64,000 nt of DNA from Terriglobus albidus (GCF_008000815.1 NZ_CP042806.1:5518001-5582000); one strand, 5' to 3'. Positions 1 through 8,565 are shown, counted from the first letter of the stretch. The notes: generated by a model from the letters alone, not told the origin. A program made the numbers and translations.

Positions 1-2
1 AA

Positions 3-512
3 TCACGCCTGAACGCGGAGCAGGCGCAACAGGCTACCGCTCAGGCGCAGGACGATAGAGCGAAGATGCGTGCTCGCTTATCACAACAGCTAAACGATGT
101 GTTACAGACGCGTGACAGCGCTCGCGGACTCATCGTAAACATGTCAGATGTCTTGTTCGACACTGGCAGATATTCCCTGAAGTCCGAGGCACGCGAAAAA
201 CTCGCGAAGGTCTCGGGAATTCTTCTCTCATACACAGGGCTCAGCATTCAGGTGAGTGGCTACACGGACAATATCGGTGGCGATGTCATGAACCAGGAGC
301 TCTCAGAAAACCGTGCCGGAGCAGTCCGGGATTACCTGGTACAGGAGGGCGTAGCAACCGGCGCTGTCAGCGCGAAAGGGTTTGGCAGCACAATCCCCGT
401 TGCTTCGAATGACACTTCCGCCGGGCGCCAGCAGAACCGCCGGGTAGAGCTGCTTGTATCTGGCGATACCATCGGAGGCACTACTAGTGCAATGTTTGGC
501 GGGCCACGCTGA
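3..512 (+). CDS. OmpA-family peptidoglycan-binding protein, C-terminal part
   Basis: The reading frame is open to the left edge, so the start lies outside the window. The first ~45 visible residues are Gln/Ala/Arg-rich and look like a coiled coil. They lead into an OmpA C-terminal domain: a stretch with 'DVLFDTGRYSLK', then 'SGYTDNIGG', 'LSENRAGAVRDYL', 'AKGFGS' and 'NRRVELLV'. The Asp in TDN and the Arg in ENRA are the family's meso-diaminopimelate ligands. The domain binds peptidoglycan non-covalently in the periplasm and usually tethers an outer-membrane protein or lipoprotein. Whether the missing N-terminus is a lipoprotein signal or a barrel cannot be seen. The tail after the domain is short and Gly/Ser/Thr-rich. 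A confident family call; the exact role is unknown. Confidence 0.9.
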   Translation, partial: SRLNAEQAQQATAQAQDDRAKMRARLSQQLNDVLQTRDSARGLIVNMSDVLFDTGRYSLKSEAREKLAKVSGILLSYTGLSIQVSGYTDNIGGDVMNQELSENRAGAVRDYLVQEGVATGAVSAKGFGSTIPVASNDTSAGRQQNRRVELLVSGDTIGGTTSAMFGGPR

Positions 513-650
513 ACGCGGCACAAACACCAGGCAGTTCGACCGCCGGTATGGCTGTCGAATTGCCAGTTTTTTACTGGGGAGTAGTCAATTTTGACCATAT
601 GACCCGATGGCCGGTGGCCTATGCTGGCTAGGCCGTCAGGAGCCCTCAGT

Positions 651-1226
651 TTGAACCCAGAAACGAGACTGCCCCCGAACGACCCAACCATCCGCTTTGG
701 AGAGTACGTCATTGATCCACAATCCTTGTGCCTGCTGCGAGGGATGGACGTCATTCATACCACAGCGAAACAGATTGAATTGCTTGCGCTGCTTCTTGAA
801 GCAAAGGGGGAAGTGGTGAGTAGGATCACTCTGATGGACCGGCTATGGCGTAATGCTGAGGTGGAAGAGCACAACATTACACAAACAGTTTTTAGGCTCC
901 GCTGCGTCTTAGGCAAATTGCCCAATGGCAAGGAATACATCGAGACCATCCCTCGACGCGGCTACCGCATGTCCTCGGCTTCGCTTGCAGTGTTACCGCT
1001 TCCTTCCGACCCGACGTCCGGGAAACGAGGAGCTAGATCTGAAACAGATCAAGGTCCCGCACAGCGCAAAATCTTCACAAAGATACGATCCCATCGTGAT
1101 GCCATTGTTATTCCGCCCTCGTGGTCAAGAACTCTAAGCCAGCTCGTCTTCATTTTTGCGATCCTTGCGAGAGGTTCCCGGAAGCGTCCGAGTGCAGGAT
1201 TCAGCATCGGAGATGAAAAACGCTGA
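651..1226 (+). CDS. Short CadC/ToxR-type winged-helix protein, C-terminus possibly decayed
   Basis: About 191 residues. The N-terminal ~95 form a Trans_reg_C (OmpR/ToxR-type) winged helix: 'IRFGEYVIDPQS', 'LLALLLEAKGEVVSR', 'LMDRLW' and the wing 'YIETIPRRGYRM'. An ATG at 621 is in frame, but AGGAG at 638-642 sits eight bases before TTG at 651, so I prefer 651. Acidobacterial CadC-like relatives usually continue into a membrane helix and a long periplasmic TPR or propeller region. Here only a short hydrophobic patch ('LSQLVFIFAIL') and a basic tail follow the DNA-binding domain. It may be a soluble regulator or the remnant of a longer gene broken by a frameshift. Its target is unknown. Confidence 0.7.
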   Translation: MNPETRLPPNDPTIRFGEYVIDPQSLCLLRGMDVIHTTAKQIELLALLLEAKGEVVSRITLMDRLWRNAEVEEHNITQTVFRLRCVLGKLPNGKEYIETIPRRGYRMSSASLAVLPLPSDPTSGKRGARSETDQGPAQRKIFTKIRSHRDAIVIPPSWSRTLSQLVFIFAILARGSRKRPSAGFSIGDEKR

Positions 1227-1311
1227 AGCAAACGGACGCCTTTCAAAGGTTATTCCCATGGCACTCCAAGTCGAGAAGAATCCCGCAATCCCGGATGAGG
1301 AAACTACGTAA

Positions 1312-2133
1312 TTATGAACCGGATTGTGTTTCCGGACTCGACGGAATGGGCTGCGCTTGCCGCGAATCGACGATACCCGCTTTTGTGATCAACCCACCCA
1401 GAAGATCAAGCGGAAGCGGAAAGACGATGGTGGTGTTCTTTTCAACTCCGATCTCAACCAGCGTCCGCAAATAACGGAGCGTGATGGCGCCGGGCTCACG
1501 GCCCAAAATGGCGGCTGCTTCAGCCAGTTTGGTGGATGCTTGAAACTCACCGGCCGCCGCAATGATCTTTGCTCTTCTCTCACGCTCTGCTTCTGCCTGA
1601 GCGGCGATGGCTCGCTGCATCTCCTGAGGAAGATCTACCTGCTTTACATTGACGCGCGTTACCTTCACTCCCCATGGTTCAGTATGTTCGTCCAGGATCG
1701 ATTGGAGCTTTGTGTTCAGCGTCTCGCGCTGCGATAGAAGATCGTCCAACTCCACTTCACCGAGCACCGACCGCAGGCCCGTCTGCGCTGCCTGCTCCAC
1801 GGCAAACCGGAAGTTCTCGACTTCGATGATGGCCTGAACCGCGGCGACCACTTTGAAATAGACGACTGCATTTACCTTCAAAGAGACATTGTCTTTTGTG
1901 ATCACATCCTGGGGCGGAATCACCCAGGTCACGACACGCAGCGATACCCTGACTATCCTGTCGATCGGCCAAATAATGGCAACGATGCCCGGGCCTCTCG
2001 CATTTTTCCTCACACGGCCCAGCCGAAACACTACCCCACGTTCATACTCTGGCAGGATGTTGATCGATTTGACGATCCAAATCAGAAACACGAATCCCAA
2101 AATCACTACCGGAACAACAGTATTGCTATTCAT
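1312..2133 (-). CDS. Slipin/stomatin-like SPFH (band 7) membrane protein
   Basis: About 273 residues. One N-terminal membrane helix (residues ~7-25) is followed directly by the band-7 core: '[16 protein letters not shown]', '[14 protein letters not shown]', '[19 protein letters not shown]', '[12 protein letters not shown]' and '[16 protein letters not shown]', then a coiled, charged region ('[14 protein letters not shown]'). Slipins oligomerise on the inner membrane and are thought to organise membrane domains or regulate partner proteases and channels. The usual NfeD/ClpP-class partner gene is not next to it. The frame is open upstream to 2184, but GGAAGGA lies just before the ATG at 2133, which also gives the normal family N-terminus. 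It converges with the winged-helix gene ending at 1226. Confidence 0.9.
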   Translation of the reverse strand: MNSNTVVPVVILGFVFLIWIVKSINILPEYERGVVFRLGRVRKNARGPGIVAIIWPIDRIVRVSLRVVTWVIPPQDVITKDNVSLKVNAVVYFKVVAAVQAIIEVENFRFAVEQAAQTGLRSVLGEVELDDLLSQRETLNTKLQSILDEHTEPWGVKVTRVNVKQVDLPQEMQRAIAAQAEAERERRAKIIAAAGEFQASTKLAEAAAILGREPGAITLRYLRTLVEIGVEKNTTIVFPLPLDLLGGLITKAGIVDSRQAQPIPSSPETQSGS

Positions 2134-2466
2134 GACATTGTCCTTCCAACGAACCTCAAACTCAGCCGTTCGTTTACCACTCACTCAAACCGGACAACAT
2201 CATAGCTCTTCTGGACAACGAGCGAAGCACTATTAAGTGCGACAGTGGTGGCGACGATTACGCAGCAATTATGCGAAGTTCTGCGGCCCGCTTGACCACC
2301 TGTCACAGGTAAGTTCCTCGACCGACGGGGAGATCCCTGGCAGGTATTTCCATGGTTGAAGGGGCGACGGCTGATCTTATGCCCTGCGATGCGGTGCTTT
2401 AGAAGCTTGACGGCCACCTATAACGAATGCTACATAGGGGGAACACCTTAACTGGAGGCGCCCTTG

Positions 2467-3456
2467 ATGCGCATGATGTCCCTGTTTTGTTTCTGCCTTT
2501 TGACCGCCGTACCAGCAAACGCTCAATCAACGCCTGATACATCCCCACATGCGGTTCAGTTTGTGACCGTGGAAACAGATACAAAACTTGAGGTTCTTGA
2601 TTGGGGCGGGCATGGACGTCCGCTGGTACTTCTGGCGGGCAAGGGGTTTACGGCGCATGCGTTTGACACCTTTGCCTCCAAACTCACCTCCGGATACCAC
2701 GTCTACGGGATCACCAGGCGCGGCTACGGCAAGTCCAGCGTTTCGCCGCCTATGGACGAGAACTACTCGGCTGCCCGGCTCGGCAAGGATGTGCTTTCGG
2801 TGATCGAACAATTGCACCTGAAACGGCCTGTACTTGCAGGACATTCCATTGCTGGAGAGGAGCTGAGCTACGTTGGAGACAACGCTCCGGATAGCGTTGC
2901 CGGCCTCGTGTATCTCGATGCTGCGTATGCATACGCCTTTTACGATCCGTCGATCGGTGATCTGACCATCGATTACAACACGCTACGCCAGCAGCTCGAG
3001 CAGTTCACCGCCCTTAAGCCGATGAAAGAACGGAAGCAACTGCTCCATGAGATTGCAGAGGGGTTACCGCGCTTCGAGAAAGACCTTGCACCTTATCGTG
3101 AACGGATGGAAGCTATTCCAGATAATGCTCCCGGGCCGCCGGATACTCCCGCGGTGCATGTCGATATTGCCATTTTCCGGGGAGAACAAAAGTTCAAGGG
3201 GGTGAAGTGTCCGGTGTTAGCGATTTACGCCGATCCCCACTCCTTCGGTGGCCAGTTCAAGAGCAATCCTGATGCCCTCAAGGCAGCACAGGCGAAAGAT
3301 CACATGGAGACATCCGCCCAGGCAGATGCCTTTCAGAGAGGCACGCCCCAGGCAACAGTCCTGCGGATCGCGAACGCCGATCATTTCGTCTTCCAGTCGA
3401 ATGAAGCAGAAGTGCTGCAAGCGATGAACACCTTCATCGCTTCCTTACCGCAGTAG
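2467..3456 (+). CDS. Secreted alpha/beta-hydrolase
   Basis: About 329 residues. A signal peptide (~20 residues, ending near 'PANAQS') indicates export. The hydrolase fold is shown by 'DWGGHGRPLVLLAGKGF' (oxyanion region), the nucleophile elbow 'LAGHSIAGEE' (Ser in GHSIAG), 'LVYLDAAYAY', 'KCPVLAIYADPHS' (acid strand) and 'NADHFVFQSN' near the C-terminus (catalytic His). It is therefore likely an esterase/lipase-type enzyme; the substrate cannot be read from sequence. The start at 2467 is fixed by GGAGG at 2454-2458; a TTG immediately upstream is less likely. The ~280 bases between the slipin start and this gene hold no other recognisable feature. Monocistronic. Confidence 0.85.
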   Translation: MRMMSLFCFCLLTAVPANAQSTPDTSPHAVQFVTVETDTKLEVLDWGGHGRPLVLLAGKGFTAHAFDTFASKLTSGYHVYGITRRGYGKSSVSPPMDENYSAARLGKDVLSVIEQLHLKRPVLAGHSIAGEELSYVGDNAPDSVAGLVYLDAAYAYAFYDPSIGDLTIDYNTLRQQLEQFTALKPMKERKQLLHEIAEGLPRFEKDLAPYRERMEAIPDNAPGPPDTPAVHVDIAIFRGEQKFKGVKCPVLAIYADPHSFGGQFKSNPDALKAAQAKDHMETSAQADAFQRGTPQATVLRIANADHFVFQSNEAEVLQAMNTFIASLPQ

Positions 3457-3488
3457 CCACAAGCGGCTGTAGCCGGCTCGCATCTCCA

Positions 3489-4409
3489 CTAATTTTCAGT
3501 AGGGCGTTGAACATGATCCACTACAAGTACATCGACAGAGCCCTTTCCAGATCGCAACTGGAGACCTAACTGCTCACGAACCGCCGTAAACAGATCGACT
3601 CCCGCATCACCATGTCTTACGTGAGGAACTGCGTAGCCATGTGTCATTGCGGATATGGCATTTCCCATATCGGAGGCCCATATCAGGTCAAAGCTATAAG
3701 AACCGGTCAAACCGGTCTGATCCGCGACCGGTTTTTGCAATTCCTTGCTCAAAAGATTCACCAGCGCTGATAGCGGCATGTTCCGTGCGTGTACTTCACC
3801 AGGTCCGTTCATGTCGAGTCGAACCGGATAGGAGGAATCTGATAAGGAAGGCAGGTTGGCTGCGCTGGAGATCTCCTTATCACTCGCCCTGAGCTTAACG
3901 CCGCCTTTGTCTGCCTGCAGAAAATAAACCGTCGATGGCTTCTTCTCGTTATGTAAAGAGAGCCCGAAGCGGCTATGCAACAGTTCCTGAACAAGCTGCC
4001 GATGCACACTCAGCCGCTTATCAGCCTCGCTATGGCTCAGTTGCTCTGCAAGCTCTGTCGAGGTGGTTGCCTGGATGCTATAACGTACCGTTTGCGCCCA
4101 TGGAGGCAGGGAGGAGATCCGATCCTTCGTCGTCGCGTAGGCAAAACAGAGCAGGTCTTCTACGGTGTGTCCTTTTGCTTCGTACCGATCCCCTTCGAAG
4201 TTGACCCGCCATTGAAACATGGATGGGAGCGGCGGCTCCTCATGGATAGAGATCACGTCGAACTGTGGCGGATTAACAGACTGCGCTCTGCATGCAGCAG
4301 CAATGACTACCAGCCCGAAACAGGCTGTCATTGACAGAAAACGACCCGAGATAGAACTCAGCTTTTTCATGGAAGTCATCACATACAACGCGCGTGCGGG
4401 GTATTCCAT
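3489..4409 (-). CDS. TIGR03435 family protein (copy 1)
   Basis: About 306 residues in the TIGR03435 family, a group expanded in acidobacteria with no assigned function. Recognition features are 'FDVISIHEEPP' near the N-terminus, the 'GDRYEAKGHTVEDLLCFAY' segment, 'LLHSRFGLSLHNEKKPSTVYFL', 'MPLSALVNLLSKELQKPVADQTGLTGSYSFDLIW', and the C-terminal 'VREQLGLQLRSGKGSVDVLVVDHVQRPTEN'. Many relatives are exported or sit at the end of BlaR/M56-type sensors. A hydrophobic signal-like stretch precedes 'AACRAQS', which could be a signal peptide or lipobox-like site. The start is ambiguous: ATG 4409 has a weak AGGA upstream, while internal ATGs at 4379 and 4370 would give a more standard signal peptide. 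Confidence 0.85.
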   Translation of the reverse strand: MEYPARALYVMTSMKKLSSISGRFLSMTACFGLVVIAAACRAQSVNPPQFDVISIHEEPPLPSMFQWRVNFEGDRYEAKGHTVEDLLCFAYATTKDRISSLPPWAQTVRYSIQATTSTELAEQLSHSEADKRLSVHRQLVQELLHSRFGLSLHNEKKPSTVYFLQADKGGVKLRASDKEISSAANLPSLSDSSYPVRLDMNGPGEVHARNMPLSALVNLLSKELQKPVADQTGLTGSYSFDLIWASDMGNAISAMTHGYAVPHVRHGDAGVDLFTAVREQLGLQLRSGKGSVDVLVVDHVQRPTEN

Positions 4410-4559
4410 ACCCAATCCTATCGTTGCGAGCGTTCACCCAGCGACCAAGTTCGCTGGGGAATCCGAACGTTCAGAATGACAACATTTACGACAAGAACTT
4501 CAGACTCAGGACACTAGGGTGCGATGGGATCGAGGTATTCCAACACGACAATGCAGAGT

Positions 4560-4650
4560 TATAGAGCGGGCCTTCAGCCCTTCGTCTTTTAATGGGCCGG
4601 AGACCTGGGGCGCTGCCCGGCTGGTATAGAGCGCGCCTTCAGCGCTTGCC
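4560..4650. repeat. R5 intergenic palindromic repeat
   Basis: Two hairpin-forming units, 'TATAGAGCGGGCCTTCAGCCC' at the left and 'TATAGAGCGCGCCTTCAGCGC' at the right, flank a GGGGCGCTGCCCGG-type stem. The same arrangement occurs in inverted orientation at about 59671-59765. No ORF of note lies here. Confidence 0.7.
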
Positions 4651-4698
4651 CTACCCGGAGCCCACTAGGCTGGGGAAGATATGTGCCGGCCTCCGTCT

Positions 4699-5781
4699 CT
4701 ATCGATTCAGCCTCGCCGCGGCTCCATCCACCAGCGCCTGCAACAGTTCATGCACATCAGCACACCGCGCGAGGTTTGCGCTCTGGCCTGCCCATAGAGC
4801 CAGCAGCTCGGCATTACCGGCTTTCTGCGCAGGGATTGCGAGATTGCGCATCAGGCTTCGCTGCAGTGGATAGGGCAGAATCTCCGTTCCCGGACGATTC
4901 ATCTGATCCATCAACTCGTTCCGGATACCGCGAGCGAGTCTTCCGGTAAATCCTCTGGTCAATCCCGTACGCGTGGCTCTTCCACTGCAGATGGCTTCAC
5001 GATGCACCGGATGCGCGCCGGACTCCTCGCAGGCCAGAAACACGGTCCCCATCTGCACACCCTCCGCACCGAGCGCGAAGGCAGCAGCAATGCCGCGTGC
5101 ATCGGCGATGCCACCAGCAGCAACGACCGGAATACTCACCGCATCGACTGTCTGCGGCACCAGCGACATCGTACCGGTCAACGAATCCTCTGAGGAACGC
5201 AGGAACGAGCCGCGATGTCCGCCTGCCTCAAAGCCGGAGGCTATCACAATATCCACGCCTGCATGCTCCAGAGCGATGGCCTCATCCACCGTCGTCGCCG
5301 TGCCCATCATCACGATCTTCTGCCGGCGGGCCTCGTCGAGAATCTCCCGGGGTGGAATGCCATAGATAAAGGAGAAGACCGGGACCTTCGCATCCAGCAC
5401 GACACGCGCCTGGTCTTCAAACCGTATCGGCCTGTACGGAGTAAACACAGGCGCAGGTCCGCCGAGACGCTCGATATGAGGCGCAATCGCCGAGGCTGCC
5501 CGCTGGAATTCAACTTCCCCAGACGTACGTGCGCCTTCATCCTCCATCGAGATCCAGAGGTTCATCGCGAATGGCTTCGATGTCAGAGAGCGAATCTCCG
5601 CGATCACATCCCTGATCGCCTCAGGCTCCATGCCGTGCGCACCGAACCCACCAAGCCCGCCGAAGTTCGAGACACCGGCGGTGAGCCGTTGCGATGAGAA
5701 TCCGCCGAGCGGTCCCTGAACGATTGGATACGCCACGCCCAACACACTGAAGACACGAGTCTGATTCCACAGCCCGGACAC
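4699..5781 (-). CDS. Nitronate monooxygenase family flavoenzyme
   Basis: About 360 residues of the NMO/2-nitropropane-dioxygenase TIM-barrel family, which uses FMN to oxidise alkyl nitronates. Visible motifs are 'YPIVQGPLGGFSS' at the start, 'SNFGGLGGFGAHGM', 'KPFAMNLW', 'IVIASGFEAGGHRGSF' (containing the phosphate-site GGHRG) and the FMN-phosphate loop 'VAAGGIADARGIAAAFALGAEGVQMGTVFL'. The start is a GTG; no ATG gives a better N-terminus. It is the last gene of a same-strand run LysR-SDR-RidA-NMO, separated from the RidA gene by a 47-base gap containing a strong hairpin. RidA proteins remove reactive enamine/imine species, so a shared role in clearing reactive nitrogen compounds is plausible but inferred. 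Confidence 0.88.
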   Translation of the reverse strand: MSGLWNQTRVFSVLGVAYPIVQGPLGGFSSQRLTAGVSNFGGLGGFGAHGMEPEAIRDVIAEIRSLTSKPFAMNLWISMEDEGARTSGEVEFQRAASAIAPHIERLGGPAPVFTPYRPIRFEDQARVVLDAKVPVFSFIYGIPPREILDEARRQKIVMMGTATTVDEAIALEHAGVDIVIASGFEAGGHRGSFLRSSEDSLTGTMSLVPQTVDAVSIPVVAAGGIADARGIAAAFALGAEGVQMGTVFLACEESGAHPVHREAICSGRATRTGLTRGFTGRLARGIRNELMDQMNRPGTEILPYPLQRSLMRNLAIPAQKAGNAELLALWAGQSANLARCADVHELLQALVDGAAARLNR

Positions 5782-5796
5782 AATGCACCTCGCAAC

Positions 5797-5825
5797 AAGA
5801 GGAGGCGGATGAACCGCCTCCTCTT
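5797..5825. promoter_or_regulatory. Perfect 12-bp intercistronic hairpin
   Basis: Arms AAGAGGAGGCGG (5797-5808) and CCGCCTCCTCTT (5814-5825) are exact reverse complements with a 5-base loop. It lies between the RidA-like gene and the nitronate monooxygenase gene on the transcribed strand, with no proper U-tract after it. It could be a weak terminator, a processing site or a transcript stabiliser. The GAGGAGG in one arm resembles a Shine-Dalgarno sequence but is too far from the GTG start to serve as one. Confidence 0.7.
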
Positions 5826-5828
5826 CCC

Positions 5829-6347
5829 TTATGCCTTTACTTCGAACAGGACTTCGACCACTACCGGAACTCCGAGCGGAAGACTGGCCACACCAAGCAC
5901 CATTCGTACCGGCAGCTTGTCTTCGCCGAAGACATCGCGTAACAACTCCGAGGCCGCATCAGCCACCTTCGCGTGTGCGGCGAACTCTCCCTCCGTGGCC
6001 AAATAGACCGTCAGCTTCACGACCCGGGTTACCTGATCGAGCGAGCCCAGGTGATCTCTCGCCGCAGAGAGTACATTCACTGCGGCGATGCGTGCCGCCT
6101 CACGGCCCTGCTCCACTTCGAGCTCCTTACCCAAGCGGCCGACAAACCTGGGCTGACCGGCAACGACCGGAAGCACACCGCTAAGGTAGAGCAGGTTGCC
6201 GGTCTGGACGCTTTCGGCATACGCGCCAATCGGCCTGGGAGCAGGCGGAAGCTCGATGCCGAGCTCCGCAAGCCGGCGTTCTGCGGTCGTCGGCTGCGGG
6301 CTAGCTGGCTGCGGGTTGGCTTTCTGTGGGTTCTGGGGGCTCACCAT
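5829..6347 (-). CDS. RidA (YjgF/UK114) family protein
   Basis: About 172 residues. A ~40-residue Pro/Gln/Ala-rich N-terminal extension precedes a normal Rid domain: 'RPIGAYAESVQTGNLLYLSGVLPV', 'GREAARIAAVNVLSAARDHLGSLDQVTRVVKLTVYL', 'DVFGEDKLPVRMVLGVASLPLGVPVVVEVLFEV'. The C-terminal Arg of RidA deaminases ('..P..aRa.vgv..LP') corresponds to 'LPVRMVLGVASLP', so the carboxylate-binding Arg is present. RidA enzymes hydrolyse reactive imines and enamines; the 'LGSLDQVTRVVKL' form resembles Rid subgroups other than archetypal RidA, whose reaction is less certain. Its ATG overlaps the stop of the upstream SDR gene by seven bases, so the two are probably translationally coupled. Confidence 0.88.
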   Translation of the reverse strand: MVSPQNPQKANPQPASPQPTTAERRLAELGIELPPAPRPIGAYAESVQTGNLLYLSGVLPVVAGQPRFVGRLGKELEVEQGREAARIAAVNVLSAARDHLGSLDQVTRVVKLTVYLATEGEFAAHAKVADAASELLRDVFGEDKLPVRMVLGVASLPLGVPVVVEVLFEVKA

Positions 6348-7069
6348 TTGCTTGCGTGCGCACCGCCGTCCACGTGCAGCACCTCCCCGGTTACGTTACG
6401 CGCTTCAGTCAGATAAACCACCGCGTCCACGATGTCACTCACGTCAGAGATGGTGCCCATCGGCGACAGCGTCTTCAGGAACTCCTTCGGGCTGTCTTTA
6501 TGCAGCGGAGTATCCACCGGCCCCGGCGCAACCGCGTTGAAGCGGATGTGCTGTTTCGCGTACTCACTTGCCAGGCTGCGAACCACCGCCTCCAGACCGC
6601 CCTTGGTGATCATGGGCACCGAAGCCGTAACACCAGCAACCGGATTCGCTACCAGCGAGGTTGTGATGTTGACCACGCTTCCGCTCGACTGCTGCGCGAG
6701 CATCTGTTTCACCGCGCCCTGTGTCACGTAGAGGAAGCCTTCAAGGTTGGTGTTCGAAAGCGCCTCGAAGTCCTCGGCCGTGTAGTCGGTGAAGGCCTTG
6801 GTAAAGAAGATACCTGCATTGTTCACCAGCGCATCAATCGCTCCGAACTTCTTGATTGCCGTTTCGACCACCTTCGTGGCCACAGCACTGTCGCCAATGT
6901 TGCCGTCTACCAGCGCAAGCTGAGCGGACTCAGTAAAGGCGCCGGACTTCGTAACATTGCGTGAGTTGGCGACCACGTTATAGCCACGATCGAGGAACGC
7001 CTGCACCACGCCTGCGCCAATACCCTGCGACGCTCCCGTAACGATGATTGTCTTCTGCTTGCTTCCCAT
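6341..7069 (-). CDS. SDR-family protein lacking the usual catalytic tyrosine
   Basis: About 242 residues with a Rossmann SDR fold: 'TGASQGIG' (residues 11-18, cofactor binding), 'LVNNAGIFF' (NNAG), 'NITTS' (Ser138) and 'APGPVDTPLH' plus 'VLHVDGGAHA' at the end. The active-site lysine is Lys156, but the position of the YxxxK tyrosine is Pro152 ('VPMITKGG'). Either catalysis is different or the protein has a non-redox role. I chose ATG 7069 because GGAGG sits about 8 bases upstream; the frame extends to 7162 without support. It is coupled to the RidA-like gene and lies 107 bases downstream of the LysR gene on the same strand, so LysR control is likely. Confidence 0.88.
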   Translation of the reverse strand: MGSKQKTIIVTGASQGIGAGVVQAFLDRGYNVVANSRNVTKSGAFTESAQLALVDGNIGDSAVATKVVETAIKKFGAIDALVNNAGIFFTKAFTDYTAEDFEALSNTNLEGFLYVTQGAVKQMLAQQSSGSVVNITTSLVANPVAGVTASVPMITKGGLEAVVRSLASEYAKQHIRFNAVAPGPVDTPLHKDSPKEFLKTLSPMGTISDVSDIVDAVVYLTEARNVTGEVLHVDGGAHASKW

Positions 7070-7176
7070 TTTTCCTGCCTCCTGGCGGCTTCCCGTTCTG
7101 CCGCCGTACATAACAGCAGATTCCGACGCACCTGATATCGATGCGTCGTAAATTTCGATCAAATGATCGGCAATAC

Positions 7177-8094
7177 CTATCGTTCTAAATATTTCATCTT
7201 CTGGCGGATCGCCGGTAGTTCCTCGTCGAGCAGCTCAAGAAACAACTTGAGCGGGACAGAAGGCTCCTGCTTCCGCCACATGGCAACAATGTCGACGCGC
7301 ACCTCATCCGGTTGCAGCCGGTAGAAGGCGACGTTGTCGGCGCGCAGATTGTGGGCCGAAGCCGAGACGATCGCCACGCCTTCCTCTGCCTCCACGGTCG
7401 ACAGCACCGAGTGCATATTGTTCAACTCGTTATGCAGCCGCGGTGAGAAGCCGTTGTCGTTGCAGACGCGGATGATGGTGTCGAAGACCTCCGGAGAGCT
7501 GGCACGCTGAAAGGTGACGATGCGCTCACCTGCCAGGTCCGCGATGCGAATACGCTTTGCCTTGACCTTGCGGCCTTTCGGGAGTGCTACCACCAGCGGC
7601 TCGCGGAAGAGCAGACGAGACTCGTAAGACGCACTTCGATCGGCCGAAGGAGGACGCGTGAATCCGATATCGATCTCGCCTCGGTCGAATGCGAGATCCT
7701 GCCCGCTGGGCACGTTCTCTTCAAGCCGCAATACCACCCCGGGATGCCGCGCCTTGTATTTGCGTAACAGGTCCGGAAGAAACTGGCAGGTGGCAAATCC
7801 CATAAAACCAATGCCCAGCCTGCCTGTCTCTCCACGGGCCGCACGCTGGGCCGTGGCAATTGCCCGCTCCGCCTGAGCCAGTGTCTTCAGCGCCTCGTCA
7901 TAGAAGACCTGTCCCTCCGGAGTAAGCCGCGCAACGCGCCCCTCACGCGAAAAGAGCTTAATGCCCAGCTCGCTTTCAAGATCGGACACGGCCTGGCTGA
8001 TGGAGGGCTGTGCTACATAAAGATGCCGTGACGCCTCGCGGTATCCCTTCCACTGGACCACCGCCGTGAAGTAACGGAGATGCCGCAATTCCAT
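7177..8094 (-). CDS. LysR-family transcriptional regulator
   Basis: About 305 residues, the standard LysR length. The N-terminal helix-turn-helix is clear: 'MELRHLRYFTAVVQWKGYREASRHLYVAQPSISQAVSDLESELGIKLFSREG'. It is followed by a linker helix and a periplasmic-binding-protein-like effector domain with 'LGIGFMGFATCQFLPDLLRKYKARHPGV' and 'IDIGFTRPP'. GGGAGC lies 9-14 bases before the ATG. Unusually for LysR regulators it is not divergent from a target; it leads a same-strand run (SDR, RidA-like, nitronate monooxygenase), so it may regulate the run including itself. The effector is unknown. Confidence 0.92.
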   Translation of the reverse strand: MELRHLRYFTAVVQWKGYREASRHLYVAQPSISQAVSDLESELGIKLFSREGRVARLTPEGQVFYDEALKTLAQAERAIATAQRAARGETGRLGIGFMGFATCQFLPDLLRKYKARHPGVVLRLEENVPSGQDLAFDRGEIDIGFTRPPSADRSASYESRLLFREPLVVALPKGRKVKAKRIRIADLAGERIVTFQRASSPEVFDTIIRVCNDNGFSPRLHNELNNMHSVLSTVEAEEGVAIVSASAHNLRADNVAFYRLQPDEVRVDIVAMWRKQEPSVPLKLFLELLDEELPAIRQKMKYLER

Positions 8095-8160
8095 CTGATA
8101 GCCGCTCCCTATCGGTTGTTATAAAGATACGGCTGGTAGTGATCGGCAGTCTCATACGCT

Positions 8161-8313
8161 GGGTGGGAGCAGCGGGCTGAAGCCCGCTGATTAGGCCATC
8201 AAAACAATGGGCTTTAGCCCTGGGCCTTCTCTGCGAATCAGAAAAAGCCCAGGGCTAAAGCCCGCTTCTTTGTTGAACCGGTAACCGTGGGCTGAAGCCC
8301 ACGGCTCCCACCC
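8161..8313. repeat. R1 nested palindromic repeat, copy 1
   Basis: Outer arms run from GGGTGGGAGC to GCTCCCACCC. Inside are four self-complementary cores: GCGGGCTGAAGCCCGC, GGGCTTTAGCCC, GGGCTAAAGCCC and GTGGGCTGAAGCCCAC. The two inner blocks (GGGCTTTAGCCCTGGGC and its complement) also pair with each other. Same design at 14367, 31919, 54397 and 59776. Confidence 0.85.
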
Positions 8314-8394
8314 GGTCCCATTCCAGCCTGGGGGATCGAACCGATAACCCGGAATCGATGCCTGGGACGATGGAGGCCGGGCCTATGTCCCCGA

Positions 8395-8500
8395 GGGACA
8401 CCACCCCAATGAACAAGTTCATTGGGGCCCCGGCCTTCAGCGCTTATATCGCCCGGGTGCCCCACCCTCGGGGTCCCCAGAGAACTTGTTCTCTGGGGTG
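8395..8500. repeat. R3-like repeat with CCCCAATGAAC/GTTCATTGGGG hairpins
   Basis: A hairpin CCCCAATGAAC-AA-GTTCATTGGGG is followed by 'GGTGCCCCACCC' and a second hairpin CCCCAGAGAAC-TT-GTTCTCTGGGG. Related pieces accompany the R3 copies at 35025, 39095 and 57531. It fills the space between R1 copy 1 and the DUF899 gene. Confidence 0.65.
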
Positions 8501-8565
8501 AACGCTCGCGACGTCAGGGTGGGTTCGGAATGCCCGGACATCCGCATGGGTTATTCCAAATCTAT

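Noticed and set aside
8161-8313. R1 copies as simple transcription terminators
   Set aside because: They can fold, but have no U-tracts, and occur at divergent and tandem as well as convergent gaps.
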